A model generated the notes under the pieces. That model did no database searches. It was given only the letters and a program-made list of their open reading frames with translations, and had not been told where the DNA came from. From Ramlibacter henchirensis (lineage in GTDB: Bacteria; Pseudomonadota; Gammaproteobacteria; Burkholderiales; Burkholderiaceae_C), in the NCBI RefSeq assembly GCF_004682015.1, contig NZ_SMLM01000003.1, forward strand, positions 434,001-498,000: a stretch of DNA of 64,000 bases, in the 5' to 3' direction. Positions 1 to 8,133 of the stretch are shown in pieces. The stretch's first letter is position 1. Every line of letters begins with the position of its first letter. The translations under genes were made by a program, and so were the position numbers.

Positions 1-1
1 G

Positions 2-97
2 GCCGGGGTCGGCGGGCCGGCGGGCGACACGACGGCCGGCGACGAAGGGCAGGGCGACGCGCCCGCCGAACCCAGCCAGCAGCCCCCGCAAGGCTGA
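2..97 (+). CDS. C-terminal end of an unidentified protein (partial)
   Basis: An open frame runs from the window edge to a TGA at 95-97. It encodes about 31 residues rich in Gly, Ala, Asp, Glu, Gln and Pro, with no recognisable fold. Such tails are often disordered C-terminal extensions. The stop lies only 4 bp from the convergent stop of mnmH, which fits a real gene end, but the coding call rests on reading frame and composition alone. The product cannot be named from this piece. Confidence 0.35.
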   Translation, partial: AGVGGPAGDTTAGDEGQGDAPAEPSQQPPQG

Positions 98-101
98 GCA
101 C

Positions 102-1163
102 TCAGCCGCCCGCCTCGACGATCTCCCGCGCCAGACGCTCCATGCTGGCCGCGCTGCGGTCGGGCAGCACGCAGGCCCGCGCATCCGCAAACCGAACGAA
201 GTTGCGCTGCGTCGACGACGCATAGCCCGGGTCGTAGTGGGCCTGCAGCAGCTCACGCACCACAGTTTCCACCTCCCCCTTCTTCACCAGCGCCTGCCAG
301 CGCTCGACCGTGGCCTTGCCACGCAGCTGGCTCAGGGCCGCAAGCCGGCCGCAGAACAGCTGCGGATCGTGGACGAAGAAGGCGTAGTCCTCCATCAGCA
401 GCGCCACGCGCTCGTCGTCGGGCAGGTCGATGCGCAGGCACGGGCTGGCGCGCATGGCGTCGATCAGGGCCTCGGGCACGGCGACATTGCCGACCTTGCG
501 GCTCTCGCTCTCCACGTACACCGGCCGCTGCGGATCGAAGCGGCGCAGCGCGTCCCAGACGCGGGTGTCGAAAGCCTTCTGGCTGGGCTGCGGTTCGCCG
601 GGGATGAACCCCAGCACCGAGCTGCGGTGGTGCGCCAGGCCTTCGAGGTCCAGCACCTGCGCGCCGGCCGCGGCCAGCGCATGCAGCAGCCGGGTCTTGC
701 CGGAGCCGGTCGGCCCGCACACCACGCGATACGACAACCGCTGGGCAAGCTCAGGCACCTGCGCCAGTACCGCGCTGCGGAAAGCCTTGTAGCCGCCCTC
801 GATCAACGTGACCCGGAAGCCGATCTGGTCCAGCACCAGCGACAGCGCCCCGCTGCGCTTGCCGCCGCGCCAGCAGTACACCAGCGGCTGCCAGTCCTTG
901 GGCTTGTCGAGCACCTCGCTCTCGATGTGCCGCGCGACGTTGGCGGCCACCAGCGCCGCCCCGCGCTTGCGCGCCTCGAAAGGGCTGACCTGCTTGTAGA
1001 TCGTGCCGACGAGCGCACGCTCGTCGTTGTTCAGCGAAGGCCAGTTGACGGCGCCGGGCAGGTGGTCCTCGGCGAACTCGGCCTCGCTGCGCGCATCGAC
1101 GATGGTGTCGAACTCGGCCAGGCGCCCAACGGCCTGCGCCGCCGCCAGGGTCTGCACGCTCAC
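102..1163 (-). CDS. mnmH: tRNA 2-selenouridine synthase MnmH (SelU)
   Basis: 353 aa. The enzyme converts 2-thiouridine at the wobble position of certain tRNAs to 2-selenouridine using selenophosphate, through a geranylated intermediate. An N-terminal rhodanese domain (about residues 5-135) carries the catalytic cysteine C97 in the YCWRGGKRSG loop. A P-loop GPTGSGKT at 150-157 starts the second, ATPase-like domain. Length and domain order match the family. The start overlaps the end of the downstream-facing tesA frame by 4 bp (ATGA type), so the two minus-strand genes are probably co-transcribed, tesA first. No selD is visible in the window. Confidence 0.93.
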   Translation of the reverse strand: MSVQTLAAAQAVGRLAEFDTIVDARSEAEFAEDHLPGAVNWPSLNNDERALVGTIYKQVSPFEARKRGAALVAANVARHIESEVLDKPKDWQPLVYCWRGGKRSGALSLVLDQIGFRVTLIEGGYKAFRSAVLAQVPELAQRLSYRVVCGPTGSGKTRLLHALAAAGAQVLDLEGLAHHRSSVLGFIPGEPQPSQKAFDTRVWDALRRFDPQRPVYVESESRKVGNVAVPEALIDAMRASPCLRIDLPDDERVALLMEDYAFFVHDPQLFCGRLAALSQLRGKATVERWQALVKKGEVETVVRELLQAHYDPGYASSTQRNFVRFADARACVLPDRSAASMERLAREIVEAGG

Positions 1164-1783
1164 CTGAGCAGCTTGCGCAGCTCGGGCCAGACATTGGCCA
1201 GCATGCGCTCCTGGGCCTGCTCGTTGGGATGGATGCGGTCGGACTGGAAGAACCGCGGCGCGTCCTCGATGTCGGCAACGCCCTTGAGCAGGAAAGGCAC
1301 CACGGCCGCCTGGTGCTCGCGCGCCACTTTCTCGTAGATCGCCGCGAACCGGTTGCCGTAGTCCGCGCCGTAGTTGGGCGGCAGCTGGATGCCCACCAGC
1401 AGCACGCGGGCGCCGGCCTTCTGTGCGGCCTGCACCATGGACGCGAGATTGGCCTGCGTCATCTCCAGCGGCAGCCCTCGCAGGGCGTCGTTGCCGCCCA
1501 GCTCGATGACCACGTGCGTCGGCTTGTGCTGCGCCAGCAGCGGCGCCAGCCGCGAGCGCCCGCCCGAGGTGGTGTCGCCGCTGATGCTGGCATTGACCAC
1601 GCGGGCGTCGACCTTGTCGTCGGCGAGCTTGCGTTCCATCAAGGACACCCAGCCGCTGCCGCGCTTGAGGCCATACTCGGCGCTGAGCGAATCGCCCACC
1701 ACCAGGACGGTGGCGGGCGCCGCGAAAGCGGTCCCCGCATAAGCGGCAGCTAACCCAGCCGCGATAAAGTGCCTGCGCCTCAA
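1160..1783 (-). CDS. tesA: Arylesterase / lysophospholipase TesA-like, SGNH hydrolase
   Basis: 207 aa exported esterase of the GDSL/SGNH family. Block I has GDS with the nucleophile S32, block III has GGND at 96-99, and D182/H185 (DRIHP) complete the triad. Residues 1-22 form a signal peptide ending in AFAA. The frame stays open far upstream, but that stretch is antisense to the ABC ATPase gene. I place the start at TTG 1783 because a GGAGAAGG ribosome site lies just upstream and the signal peptide then begins correctly. E. coli has the same divergent tesA/ybbA arrangement. The product probably acts in the periplasm on thioesters or short acyl esters. Confidence 0.88.
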   Translation of the reverse strand: MRRRHFIAAGLAAAYAGTAFAAPATVLVVGDSLSAEYGLKRGSGWVSLMERKLADDKVDARVVNASISGDTTSGGRSRLAPLLAQHKPTHVVIELGGNDALRGLPLEMTQANLASMVQAAQKAGARVLLVGIQLPPNYGADYGNRFAAIYEKVAREHQAAVVPFLLKGVADIEDAPRFFQSDRIHPNEQAQERMLANVWPELRKLLR

Positions 1784-1798
1784 GACTGAACCTTCTCC

Positions 1799-2473
1799 AT
1801 GCCCGAACCCATCATCGCCGTCGAACACGTCCACAAGTCGGTCACCGATTCGACGGGCACGCTCGACATTCTGCGCGATATCGATTTCACGCTCGCGGAG
1901 CGGGAGACCGCCGCCATCGTCGGGGCCTCGGGCTCCGGCAAGAGCACGCTGCTGTCCATCGTCGCCGGGCTGGATACGCCCACCCAGGGCACCGTGCGCC
2001 TGGCCGGCGAGGACCTGTTCGCGCTGGACGAGGACGACCGCGCGGCGCTGCGAGCGCGCAAGGTGGGCTTCGTGTTCCAGAGTTTCCAGCTCCTGGGCAA
2101 CCTCACGGCGCTGGAGAACGTGATGCTGCCGCTCGAACTGGCCGGCCGGCGCGATGCCCGCAAGGCTGCCGGCGCGATGCTCGACCGCGTGGGCCTGGCC
2201 GAGCGCCTGGGCCACTACCCCAAGGTGCTTTCGGGTGGCGAGCAGCAACGCGTGGCGCTGGCCCGCGCCTTCGTCGTCGAGCCGGCCGTGCTGCTGGCCG
2301 ACGAACCGACCGGGAGCCTGGACTTCGCCACCGGCGAGCGGGTGATGGACCTGATGTTCGAGCTCAACCGAGAGCTCGGAACGACGCTCGTGCTGGTCAC
2401 GCACGACCAGGGCATCGCGCAGCGCTGCGAGCGGCGCATCACCATCGAGGCCGGGCGGTTGGCCGAGGGCTGA
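1799..2473 (+). CDS. ybbA: ABC transporter ATP-binding protein, YbbA/LolD type
   Basis: 224 aa nucleotide-binding subunit. Visible motifs are Walker A (GASGSGKS, 42-49), Q-loop (Q94), signature LSGGEQQ (144-150), Walker B with DEPTGSLD, and the switch His in VTHD. It belongs to the MacB/LolD-like group that works with large FtsX-fold permeases. The gene is divergent from tesA and its ATG is 15 bp from the tesA start, so the ATG lies next to the tesA ribosome site on the opposite strand. No Shine-Dalgarno sequence is evident. The YbbP-type permease that follows it in E. coli is absent here; rlmB follows instead. Confidence 0.88.
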   Translation: MPEPIIAVEHVHKSVTDSTGTLDILRDIDFTLAERETAAIVGASGSGKSTLLSIVAGLDTPTQGTVRLAGEDLFALDEDDRAALRARKVGFVFQSFQLLGNLTALENVMLPLELAGRRDARKAAGAMLDRVGLAERLGHYPKVLSGGEQQRVALARAFVVEPAVLLADEPTGSLDFATGERVMDLMFELNRELGTTLVLVTHDQGIAQRCERRITIEAGRLAEG

Positions 2474-2474
2474 A

Positions 2475-2590
2475 GGAAAACCGGTACGCAGAAACCACGG
2501 AAAGGACGCAGAAAGCGCGGAAGAATTCTTTGAGATTTTTCCCAGCGTTTTCTGCGTCCTTTCTGCGCTTTCCGCGTACGGCTGTTTTCC
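2475..2590. repeat. Long imperfect inverted repeat between ybbA and rlmB
   Basis: Two arms of about 48 bases, 2475-2522 and the complement of 2542-2590, match each other at most positions. Both arms contain the blocks GGAAAAC, GTACGC, GAAAGGACGCAGAAA and CGC. The centre is the AT-rich stretch GAATTCTTTGAGATTTTT. Transcribed RNA could fold into a long hairpin. Each arm is itself built from direct copies of a CGCAGAAA/CGCGGAAA unit. The element looks like a dispersed intergenic repeat of Burkholderiales and may also end the ybbA transcript. I saw no second copy in this window. Confidence 0.7.
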
Positions 2591-2612
2591 CCTCGCCGAG
2601 ATAATCGCCGTC

Positions 2613-3353
2613 ATGTCATCCGCCAAGGTCCTGTTCGGTTTCCATGCGGTCGGCGTGCGCCTGAAGACCGCGCCGCAGTCCGTGATCGAGGTCTATTACG
2701 AGGCGGCGCGGCGCGACGCTCGCATGCGGCAGTTCCTCGATCGCGCGCGCGAGGCGGGCGTTCGCCTGATCGAGGCCGACGCGCTGCGCATCGCCAAGCT
2801 GGCCGGCAGCCACGGCCACCAGGGTGTGGCTGCCAGAGTGGAGCCGCTGCCCGCGGCCAAATCACTGGACGACCTGCTCGACCAAGTCCAGGGACCGCCC
2901 CTGCTGCTGGTGCTGGACGGCGTCACCGACCCGCACAACCTGGGCGCCTGCCTGCGCGTCGCCGACGGCGCGGGCGCGCATGCGGTCATCGCGCCCAAGG
3001 ACCACGCGGTCGGCCTGAACGCCACCGTCGCCAAGGTGGCCAGCGGCGCCGCCGAAACGGTGCCGTACTTCATGGTGACCAACCTCGCGCGCACGCTCGG
3101 CGAGCTGAAGGAGCGCAGCATCTGGTGCATCGGAGCCAGCGACGACGCGCCGCGCACGGTCTGGCAGGCGGACCTCAAAGCGCCGGTGGCGCTGGTGCTC
3201 GGCGCCGAAGGACCCGGCATGCGCCAGCTCACGCGCAAGACCTGCGACGAACTGGTGTCGATTCCGATGCGCGGCGCAGTGGAGAGCCTGAACGTCTCCG
3301 TGGCCAGCGGCATCTGCCTGTACGAGGCTCTCAGGCAGCGACATGAGCGTTGA
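2613..3353 (+). CDS. rlmB: 23S rRNA (guanosine-2'-O-)-methyltransferase RlmB
   Basis: 246 aa SPOUT-class methyltransferase that methylates the ribose of G2251 in the peptidyl-transferase loop of 23S rRNA using S-adenosylmethionine. The N-terminal substrate-binding domain covers about residues 1-75. The catalytic trefoil-knot domain shows motif 1 ([17 protein letters not shown]), motif 2 (VLGAEGPGM) and motif 3 ([16 protein letters not shown]). Length is normal. The last 11 bases overlap the start of the sirtuin gene, so translation is probably coupled. Confidence 0.93.
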   Translation: MSSAKVLFGFHAVGVRLKTAPQSVIEVYYEAARRDARMRQFLDRAREAGVRLIEADALRIAKLAGSHGHQGVAARVEPLPAAKSLDDLLDQVQGPPLLLVLDGVTDPHNLGACLRVADGAGAHAVIAPKDHAVGLNATVAKVASGAAETVPYFMVTNLARTLGELKERSIWCIGASDDAPRTVWQADLKAPVALVLGAEGPGMRQLTRKTCDELVSIPMRGAVESLNVSVASGICLYEALRQRHER

Positions 3354-4074
3354 GCAGGTGCGCGGCTGGATCGCGGCGGCGCGCCGCATCGCCGTGCTCA
3401 CCGGCGCGGGCATGAGCGCCGAGTCGGGCGTGCCGACGTTCCGCGACGCGCAGACCGGGTTGTGGGCGAAGTTCCCTCCCGAGGACCTCGCCACCGAAGA
3501 AGCGTTCCGGCGCCGCCCTGCGCACGTGTGGGACTGGTACGCGATGCGGCGCGAGCGCATGGCGGGTGTCAAGCCGAATGCCGGCCATGTGGCGCTGGCG
3601 CGGTTCGCGCAGTCGCATCCGGGGCGCCTCACGCTCATCACGCAGAACGTCGACGGCCTGCACCAGAAGGCGGGCAGCCCCGGCGTGCTGGCCCTGCACG
3701 GCAGCATCGCCGAGGACAAGTGGCTGGATTCGCCCCGCCGCTGCTGCGATTCGCAGCCGCCGGTCGAAGGCCGCCCACCGCGATGCGGCGCGTGCGGCAA
3801 CCTGCGCCGGCCGGCCGTGGTCTGGTTCGGCGAGATGCTGCCGATGGACGTGCTCGCCGCCGCGGAAGACGCTGCCGGTACCTGCGACCTGATGTTGGTG
3901 GTGGGCACCAGCGGCGTCGTCTACCCTGCCGCCGGTCTTGCGCGCACCGCGGCCGCCCATGCGCGCATGGTGGTGCTCAATCCCGAACCGAGCGACCTGG
4001 ACGATGCCGCGCACGTGGTGCTGTGCGGGACCGCGGCCAAGCTGTTGCCGCAGCTGCTCGAACCCGCCGCCTAG
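3343..4074 (+). CDS. NAD-dependent protein deacylase, Sir2 family
   Basis: 243 aa. The Rossmann-type NAD-binding signatures are [14 protein letters not shown] (21-34), [12 protein letters not shown] (100-111) with the following H119 of LHGS as probable general base, and [14 protein letters not shown]. The zinc module is atypical: C134 and C135 are adjacent, not spaced as CxxC, while the second pair C148/C151 is normal. The product probably removes acetyl or other acyl groups from lysines. The start overlaps rlmB by 11 bp. Its TAG stop shares the tetranucleotide CTAG with the stop of the convergent chromate-transport gene. Confidence 0.87.
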   Translation: MSVEQVRGWIAAARRIAVLTGAGMSAESGVPTFRDAQTGLWAKFPPEDLATEEAFRRRPAHVWDWYAMRRERMAGVKPNAGHVALARFAQSHPGRLTLITQNVDGLHQKAGSPGVLALHGSIAEDKWLDSPRRCCDSQPPVEGRPPRCGACGNLRRPAVVWFGEMLPMDVLAAAEDAAGTCDLMLVVGTSGVVYPAAGLARTAAAHARMVVLNPEPSDLDDAAHVVLCGTAAKLLPQLLEPAA

Positions 4075-4631
4075 ACGAGCCCGAACCACCCCAGCACCGC
4101 ACCCGCGCCCAGCAGCCAGAGCAGGTGGATGCGTGTGCGCCAGACGATGATCGCGGCCACGAAGGCCACGGCCCACAGCGGCGCATCGCGCAATTTCGGC
4201 TGGGCCCCCGTGGCCAGCACCCAGCCTGTCGCGATCAGCAGCGCGATCACGATGGGCGCCATGCCCTGCTTGAACGCGCGCACGCCGCGCAGCTCGCGAT
4301 TTCGGTGGCCCCATTGCGAAGCCAGGTAGGTGAGGGTGCAGCTGGGCAGCAGGATGCCGACCATGGTGACCACCAGCCCGAGCGACGCGAGGAAGAAGCT
4401 GCCGGCGTTCAGCCCCACGTTCCAGCCCATGAGTGCGACGAACAGCACGTTGGGTCCGGGCGCGGCCTGCGCGATCGCCACCGACGCGCTGAACTGCGGA
4501 TCGGTCATCCACTGCCGCTCCTGCACCAGGTAGCGGTGCATGTCGGGCGCGGTGGTGATCGCGCCGCCCACGGACAGCAGCGAGAGCACCAGGTAGTGCG
4601 TGAAGAGGTCGACCCAGTCGGCGCCGGTCAT
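4071..4631 (-). CDS. Chromate transporter, short ChrA subunit (second half)
   Basis: 186 aa integral membrane protein with about five or six hydrophobic segments, equivalent to one half of a full-length ChrA (CHR family). It carries the family motif AAPGPNVLFVALMG. Short CHR proteins normally act as pairs encoded side by side, as here. Substrate in this family is chromate or sulfate; it cannot be fixed from sequence alone. Start ATG 4631 overlaps the stop of the other half by 4 bp (ATGA). It is the last gene of a four-gene minus-strand operon headed by a MarR-GNAT regulator. Confidence 0.85.
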   Translation of the reverse strand: MTGADWVDLFTHYLVLSLLSVGGAITTAPDMHRYLVQERQWMTDPQFSASVAIAQAAPGPNVLFVALMGWNVGLNAGSFFLASLGLVVTMVGILLPSCTLTYLASQWGHRNRELRGVRAFKQGMAPIVIALLIATGWVLATGAQPKLRDAPLWAVAFVAAIIVWRTRIHLLWLLGAGAVLGWFGLV

Positions 4632-5236
4632 CGCGGCGCTCCTTCCAGCGACCCGAGCCGCCGCCAGGTGAGCCAGCAGCCGACGCTGCCCAGTCCGAGC
4701 AGCACCCACAGGAGAGGCCAGCGAAGGAGCGCGATGCCGATGAAGCTCGCGGCGCCCAGCGCAAAGCAGCCCGGCGTGCCCAGCGGGTGCTTGCGCAGCG
4801 CCGGCACCAGCTTCAGGCCCGTGGCCGTGATCAGTCCGGCCGCCACGGCACCCATGCCGCGCAAGGCGCCGGCGAGTTGCGGGTGGTCCGCGAAGCGAGC
4901 GTGCAGCAGCGCCAGCGCGAGCACGACCACCAGAGGCGCGGCCAGCATGCCCGCCAGCGCGACGATCGCGCCGCGCAGGCCGAAGTAGCGGCTGCCGATC
5001 ATCAGTGCGAGGTTGACCACGTTCGGCCCCGGCATGATCTGCGCGACGGCCCATTCCTCGACGAACTCCTCGCGCGTCATCCAGCGCTTGCGTTCCACCA
5101 GCTCGCGCTGCACCACGGCCAGCACGCCGCCGAATCCCTGCAAGGCCAGGAAGGTGAGGGACAAGAAGAGGTCGGTGAGCGATTCCGGCTGCGGCCGGCG
5201 CGTCTCGCCGGCGGGCGGCGCGGGCGGGGAGGTCAT
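4628..5236 (-). CDS. Chromate transporter, short ChrA subunit (first half)
   Basis: 202 aa membrane protein, partner of the preceding entry. It contains the CHR-domain hallmarks GFGGVLAVVQRELVERKRW and IMPGPNVVNLALMIG. A Pro-rich cytosolic leader of about 20 residues precedes the first helix. Its ATG overlaps the EamA stop by 4 bp and its stop overlaps the second ChrA ATG by 4 bp. Such tight coupling suggests equal amounts of the two halves and a heterodimeric exporter. Confidence 0.86.
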   Translation of the reverse strand: MTSPPAPPAGETRRPQPESLTDLFLSLTFLALQGFGGVLAVVQRELVERKRWMTREEFVEEWAVAQIMPGPNVVNLALMIGSRYFGLRGAIVALAGMLAAPLVVVLALALLHARFADHPQLAGALRGMGAVAAGLITATGLKLVPALRKHPLGTPGCFALGAASFIGIALLRWPLLWVLLGLGSVGCWLTWRRLGSLEGAPR

Positions 5237-6126
5237 GGCCGCGGATTATCGGCGCGGCGGGTGGCGAGCCACAGCCCGGTTCCGATCAGCAGCAGCGCGA
5301 ACCAGGTCCAGGCCTGCGGACGTTCGCCAAGCAGCCCCCAGCCCAGGAGCGCCGCCGTCACCGGATTGAGCGCGAGGAACACCGTGACGCGCGTCGGCGG
5401 CAGGTGCTTGAGCGCGTACAACCACCAGAAGTAGCCGATGCCGCTGGACACGCCGATGAAGCCGATCGCCCACCACGCGCCCGCGCCGAATCCGCCCAGC
5501 CTCGCAGGCCACGCCTCGGGCAATGCGAGCAGCGCCAGCGCGACCACGGACGCGAGCATGGCGAACGCGGACACCGGCACCACGGGATAGCGCTGCAGGT
5601 ACGGCCGGTACAGCACGCTGCACAACGCGCCGGTCGCGGCCGCGCCGAGGACCGCCATCTCGCCCCACCAGCCGCCTGCGTGCCGCGCTTCCAGCTTCGG
5701 CACCAGCGTGCAAGCCACGCCGGCGATGGACAGCAGCACGCCAACGGCCAGGCTCGCGGTCGGCTTCTCGCGCCCGAGCGCTGTCGCCAGCGCCAGCGTG
5801 AGCAGCGGGAACAGGCTGAAGATCAGCGCCGCCTGCGCCGCCGGGACGCGCTGCAATCCGAAGTTGAGCAGCGCGATCAGCACGCCGAACTGGCCGATGC
5901 CCAGCGCCGCCATGGCGAGCAGGTCCCTGGCCGGTGCTCGCGCAGCCGAGCGGGGCATCGCGGCCAGCACCCGCCAGGCGAACGGCAGCAGGCAGGCGAA
6001 GCCGAGGGCGTAGCGCAGCATCGCCAGCGTGAGCGGCGGCACCTCCGCCACGGCGAAGCGCGATGCGACGATGGCCGCGCCGACCTGCACGCCGGTCGCG
6101 GCGGCCGCCCACAACGCCAGGTTCAT
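5233..6126 (-). CDS. EamA (DMT-family) metabolite exporter
   Basis: 297 aa with about ten hydrophobic helices, arranged as two EamA repeats (roughly 5-140 and 150-290). The family exports amino acids, nucleosides or other small metabolites across the inner membrane; the substrate is not predictable here. It lies between the MarR-GNAT regulator gene (4 bp upstream) and chrA (4 bp overlap), so all four are likely one transcript. The C-terminus ends in a short Arg-rich cytosolic tail. Confidence 0.87.
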   Translation of the reverse strand: MNLALWAAAATGVQVGAAIVASRFAVAEVPPLTLAMLRYALGFACLLPFAWRVLAAMPRSAARAPARDLLAMAALGIGQFGVLIALLNFGLQRVPAAQAALIFSLFPLLTLALATALGREKPTASLAVGVLLSIAGVACTLVPKLEARHAGGWWGEMAVLGAAATGALCSVLYRPYLQRYPVVPVSAFAMLASVVALALLALPEAWPARLGGFGAGAWWAIGFIGVSSGIGYFWWLYALKHLPPTRVTVFLALNPVTAALLGWGLLGERPQAWTWFALLLIGTGLWLATRRADNPRP

Positions 6127-6130
6127 GCAG

Positions 6131-7063
6131 TCAGCGCAGGTCGAGCGACCAGGATTCGCTCACCAGCTTTTTTCCGTAAGCCTCGAGCGGCTCGCTCTCC
6201 TCGAGCGTGAAGCCGCGCGACGAATAGATGGCGCGGGCCGCATCGAGTTGCCCGTTGGTCCAGAGCACCATCTTGCGGTAGCCCTTGGCCCTGGCGAACG
6301 CGATGCATTCGTCGACCAGCCGCCCGCCGAGGCCGAGGCCGCGCGCATGCGGGGAGAGGATCAGCAAACGCAGTTGCGCGACGGTCGCCGACTTGCGCAC
6401 CACGAAGACGGAGCCGACCCGCTCGCCGTCGAGTTCGGCAATCCAGCCCTTCTCCCAGTGCGGGTCGAAGTTCTTCAGGTAGCCCGAAGCGACTTCCGCC
6501 ACCAGCGCTTCGAACTCGTCGCTGTAACCGTACTCGCGGGCGTAGATCTCGCCGTGTTGCATCACCACCCAGCCCAGGTCGCCCGGGCGCGGGTCGCGCA
6601 GCTGCACCGTGCGGGTGCGCGCCTCGTCGGGCGCCAGGAGCCGCTGCACGGTCTGCATCGCGGCGATGACGCGCTCGCGCTGGCCGGGCGGCAGTGGCTG
6701 CAGCAAGGCGGAGGCTTCGTCGCGCGAACGCTGCTGCAGCGGCTCGAAGGCTTCGCGGCCGGAACGCGTCAGGCGCAGCAGGCTCTGGCGCGCATCGGCG
6801 GGGGAGGGCACCCGCTCCAGCCAACCCTTGTGCTCGAAGCGGCGCAGGATGCGGCTGAGGTAGCCGGGGTCCAGCGACAGGTCGCGCCCGAGTTCGCTGG
6901 CGGTCGGCTGGTCACGGTGCGCCAGCTCGTAGAGCACGCGCACCTCGGTCAGCGAGAAGTCGCTGCCCAGGTAGGGGTCCAGCACGCCGATGCGCTGGGT
7001 GTAGAAGCGGTTGAAGCCGCGCACCGCCTTGACATGCGCGGCCGAGACGGACGACGGGGCCAC
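6131..7063 (-). CDS. MarR-family regulator fused to a GNAT acetyltransferase
   Basis: 310 aa two-domain protein. Residues about 1-145 form a MarR winged helix (ASELGRDLSLDPGYLSRILR as recognition region). Residues about 150-310 form a GNAT fold with the acetyl-CoA-binding segment LILSPHARGLGLGGRLVDEC. Such fusions are known and are thought to sense or modify a small molecule while regulating neighbouring genes. It heads the operon with EamA and the ChrA pair. The upstream sequence on its own strand includes TTGACAGCGTCAAGCAATTG, a partial dyad (TTGAC/GTCAA) that could be its own operator. Confidence 0.9.
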   Translation of the reverse strand: MAPSSVSAAHVKAVRGFNRFYTQRIGVLDPYLGSDFSLTEVRVLYELAHRDQPTASELGRDLSLDPGYLSRILRRFEHKGWLERVPSPADARQSLLRLTRSGREAFEPLQQRSRDEASALLQPLPPGQRERVIAAMQTVQRLLAPDEARTRTVQLRDPRPGDLGWVVMQHGEIYAREYGYSDEFEALVAEVASGYLKNFDPHWEKGWIAELDGERVGSVFVVRKSATVAQLRLLILSPHARGLGLGGRLVDECIAFARAKGYRKMVLWTNGQLDAARAIYSSRGFTLEESEPLEAYGKKLVSESWSLDLR

Positions 7064-7101
7064 GGCCCATCGTCAATCAATTGCTTGACGCTGTCAAGAA
7101 A

Positions 7102-7866
7102 TCAGGACAACAGCCGGGCCGTCGCCTCGAACGGCCGCCACTCGTCCTTGGGCTGGGCCAGCCGGTGCGTGATCACCTCCAGCGCGCGCGGATGGGCCGG
7201 CAGCTCCTCGTGACGCACGCCGGGCAGCTCGATGTTCTCGGTTTCGTGCGACTCGCGTTCGACGCATTGCTCCCATCGCACGACGCCGTCGTCCTTGCTG
7301 TAGATCGCGGTGCAGGGCACCGGCGGCTGCTGGCGCAGCGAATTGCGCATGCACAGCGGCATGCGCTCGGGCCCCGCGTCCAGCAGGGCCACGACCTTGC
7401 AGCGGCGGTGCGGATCGGCCGCCGTGTTGAAGGGCGAGCCCAGCGTGATCACCTGCCGCACCAGCGGATTGGCCCGCTTGGCGAGTTCGCGGGCGTAGAT
7501 GCCCGAAAGGCCCCAGCCGATGAGCGTGACGGGCGCCTGCGTCACCTCGAACGCGTCGATCACGCATTCCTCGAGCTTGCGAAGCCAGCGCGGCAGGCCC
7601 ATGCCGCGCGGGCCCTCATCACGGCCGTGGCCCCAGTCGAAAGGGCGGAAGCCCGCCTCTTCGAGCGTGCGGCGCAGCGGCGCCGTGCTTTCGGGGCCCG
7701 TGCCCTGGCGGGGAAAGACGATGACCGGCTGGCCGTCGCCTTCGTAGATTCGTCCTTGCCCGGTGCGGCGCACCTTAGGCGCGTTGAACAGCTGGCGTAG
7801 CGGCTGACGCAGGGTGTCCAGCGCCTGGCCGGGGGCGAAGCTGGACAACAAACCGGCCTGTGACAT
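7102..7866 (-). CDS. Alpha/beta-hydrolase (lipase/acyltransferase-like)
   Basis: 254 aa. The nucleophile elbow GWGLSG is visible near the middle, and the C-terminal half has the HEELPAHP segment where the catalytic His is expected. There is no signal peptide. An in-frame ATG lies 18 bp further upstream, but a strong AGGGAGGA ribosome site sits 4 bases before the ATG at 7866, so I use the latter. The substrate is unknown. The gene stands alone behind the regulatory-looking gap 7867-8340, which holds a nested palindrome 89-124 bp upstream of its start. Confidence 0.75.
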   Translation of the reverse strand: MSQAGLLSSFAPGQALDTLRQPLRQLFNAPKVRRTGQGRIYEGDGQPVIVFPRQGTGPESTAPLRRTLEEAGFRPFDWGHGRDEGPRGMGLPRWLRKLEECVIDAFEVTQAPVTLIGWGLSGIYARELAKRANPLVRQVITLGSPFNTAADPHRRCKVVALLDAGPERMPLCMRNSLRQQPPVPCTAIYSKDDGVVRWEQCVERESHETENIELPGVRHEELPAHPRALEVITHRLAQPKDEWRPFEATARLLS

Positions 7867-7954
7867 GCGATCCTCCCTGTGCAACGCCGCGCATGTTCGA
7901 CGGCGAAACGCGATGCTAGGGAGGGCGGCAACCGCGGCGGTTGGGAGCAGGCGC

Positions 7955-7990
7955 TGTTACAAGGTAGGACGCCGCCTACCGCCTGTAACA
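7955..7990. promoter_or_regulatory. Nested palindrome, candidate operator of the 7102-7866 hydrolase
   Basis: Outer arms TGTTACA / TGTAACA enclose inner arms GGTAGG / CCTACC around a GC-rich centre. Arm spacing differs by two bases. The position 89-124 bp upstream of the hydrolase start is suitable for a dimeric repressor or activator. The inner arm repeats the TCCTAC core seen upstream of several other accessory genes in the window. The binding protein is unknown. Confidence 0.5.
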
Positions 7991-8015
7991 GGCCGCGAGC
8001 GGAGCACGGTCTCAA

Positions 8016-8049
8016 TAAAAAGTCCCCCGCTCCTTGCGGAGGGGGGACT
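8016..8049 (-). terminator. Intrinsic terminator on the minus strand
   Basis: Arms AGTCCCCC (8021-8028) and GGGGGGACT (8041-8049) form a strong stem. On the minus strand it is followed by TTTTTATTG. No coding gene precedes it on that strand, so it may end a small RNA or insulate the downstream hydrolase gene. Confidence 0.6.
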
Positions 8050-8073
8050 GAAGCAGCCGGGGGAAGAAACTTG

Positions 8074-8133
8074 AAAAAAAACCCGGCCACCTGCTTGGAG
8101 CCGGATCGCACCGTCCGGTTCCTCCTGCCGGGC
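8074..8133 (-). terminator. Second minus-strand terminator-like structure
   Basis: Arms CCCGGC (82-87 of the 8000s) and GCCGGG (8127-8132) enclose an internal CCGGA/TCCGG hairpin. On the minus strand the stem is followed by an unbroken run of eight T (8074-8081). The wide branched loop makes it less certain than its neighbour. Confidence 0.45.

Noticed and set aside
1784..2626. N-terminal extension of the TesA frame
   Set aside because: The extra 280 codons lie antisense to the ABC ATPase gene and would hide the signal peptide; the TTG at 1783 has a ribosome site.
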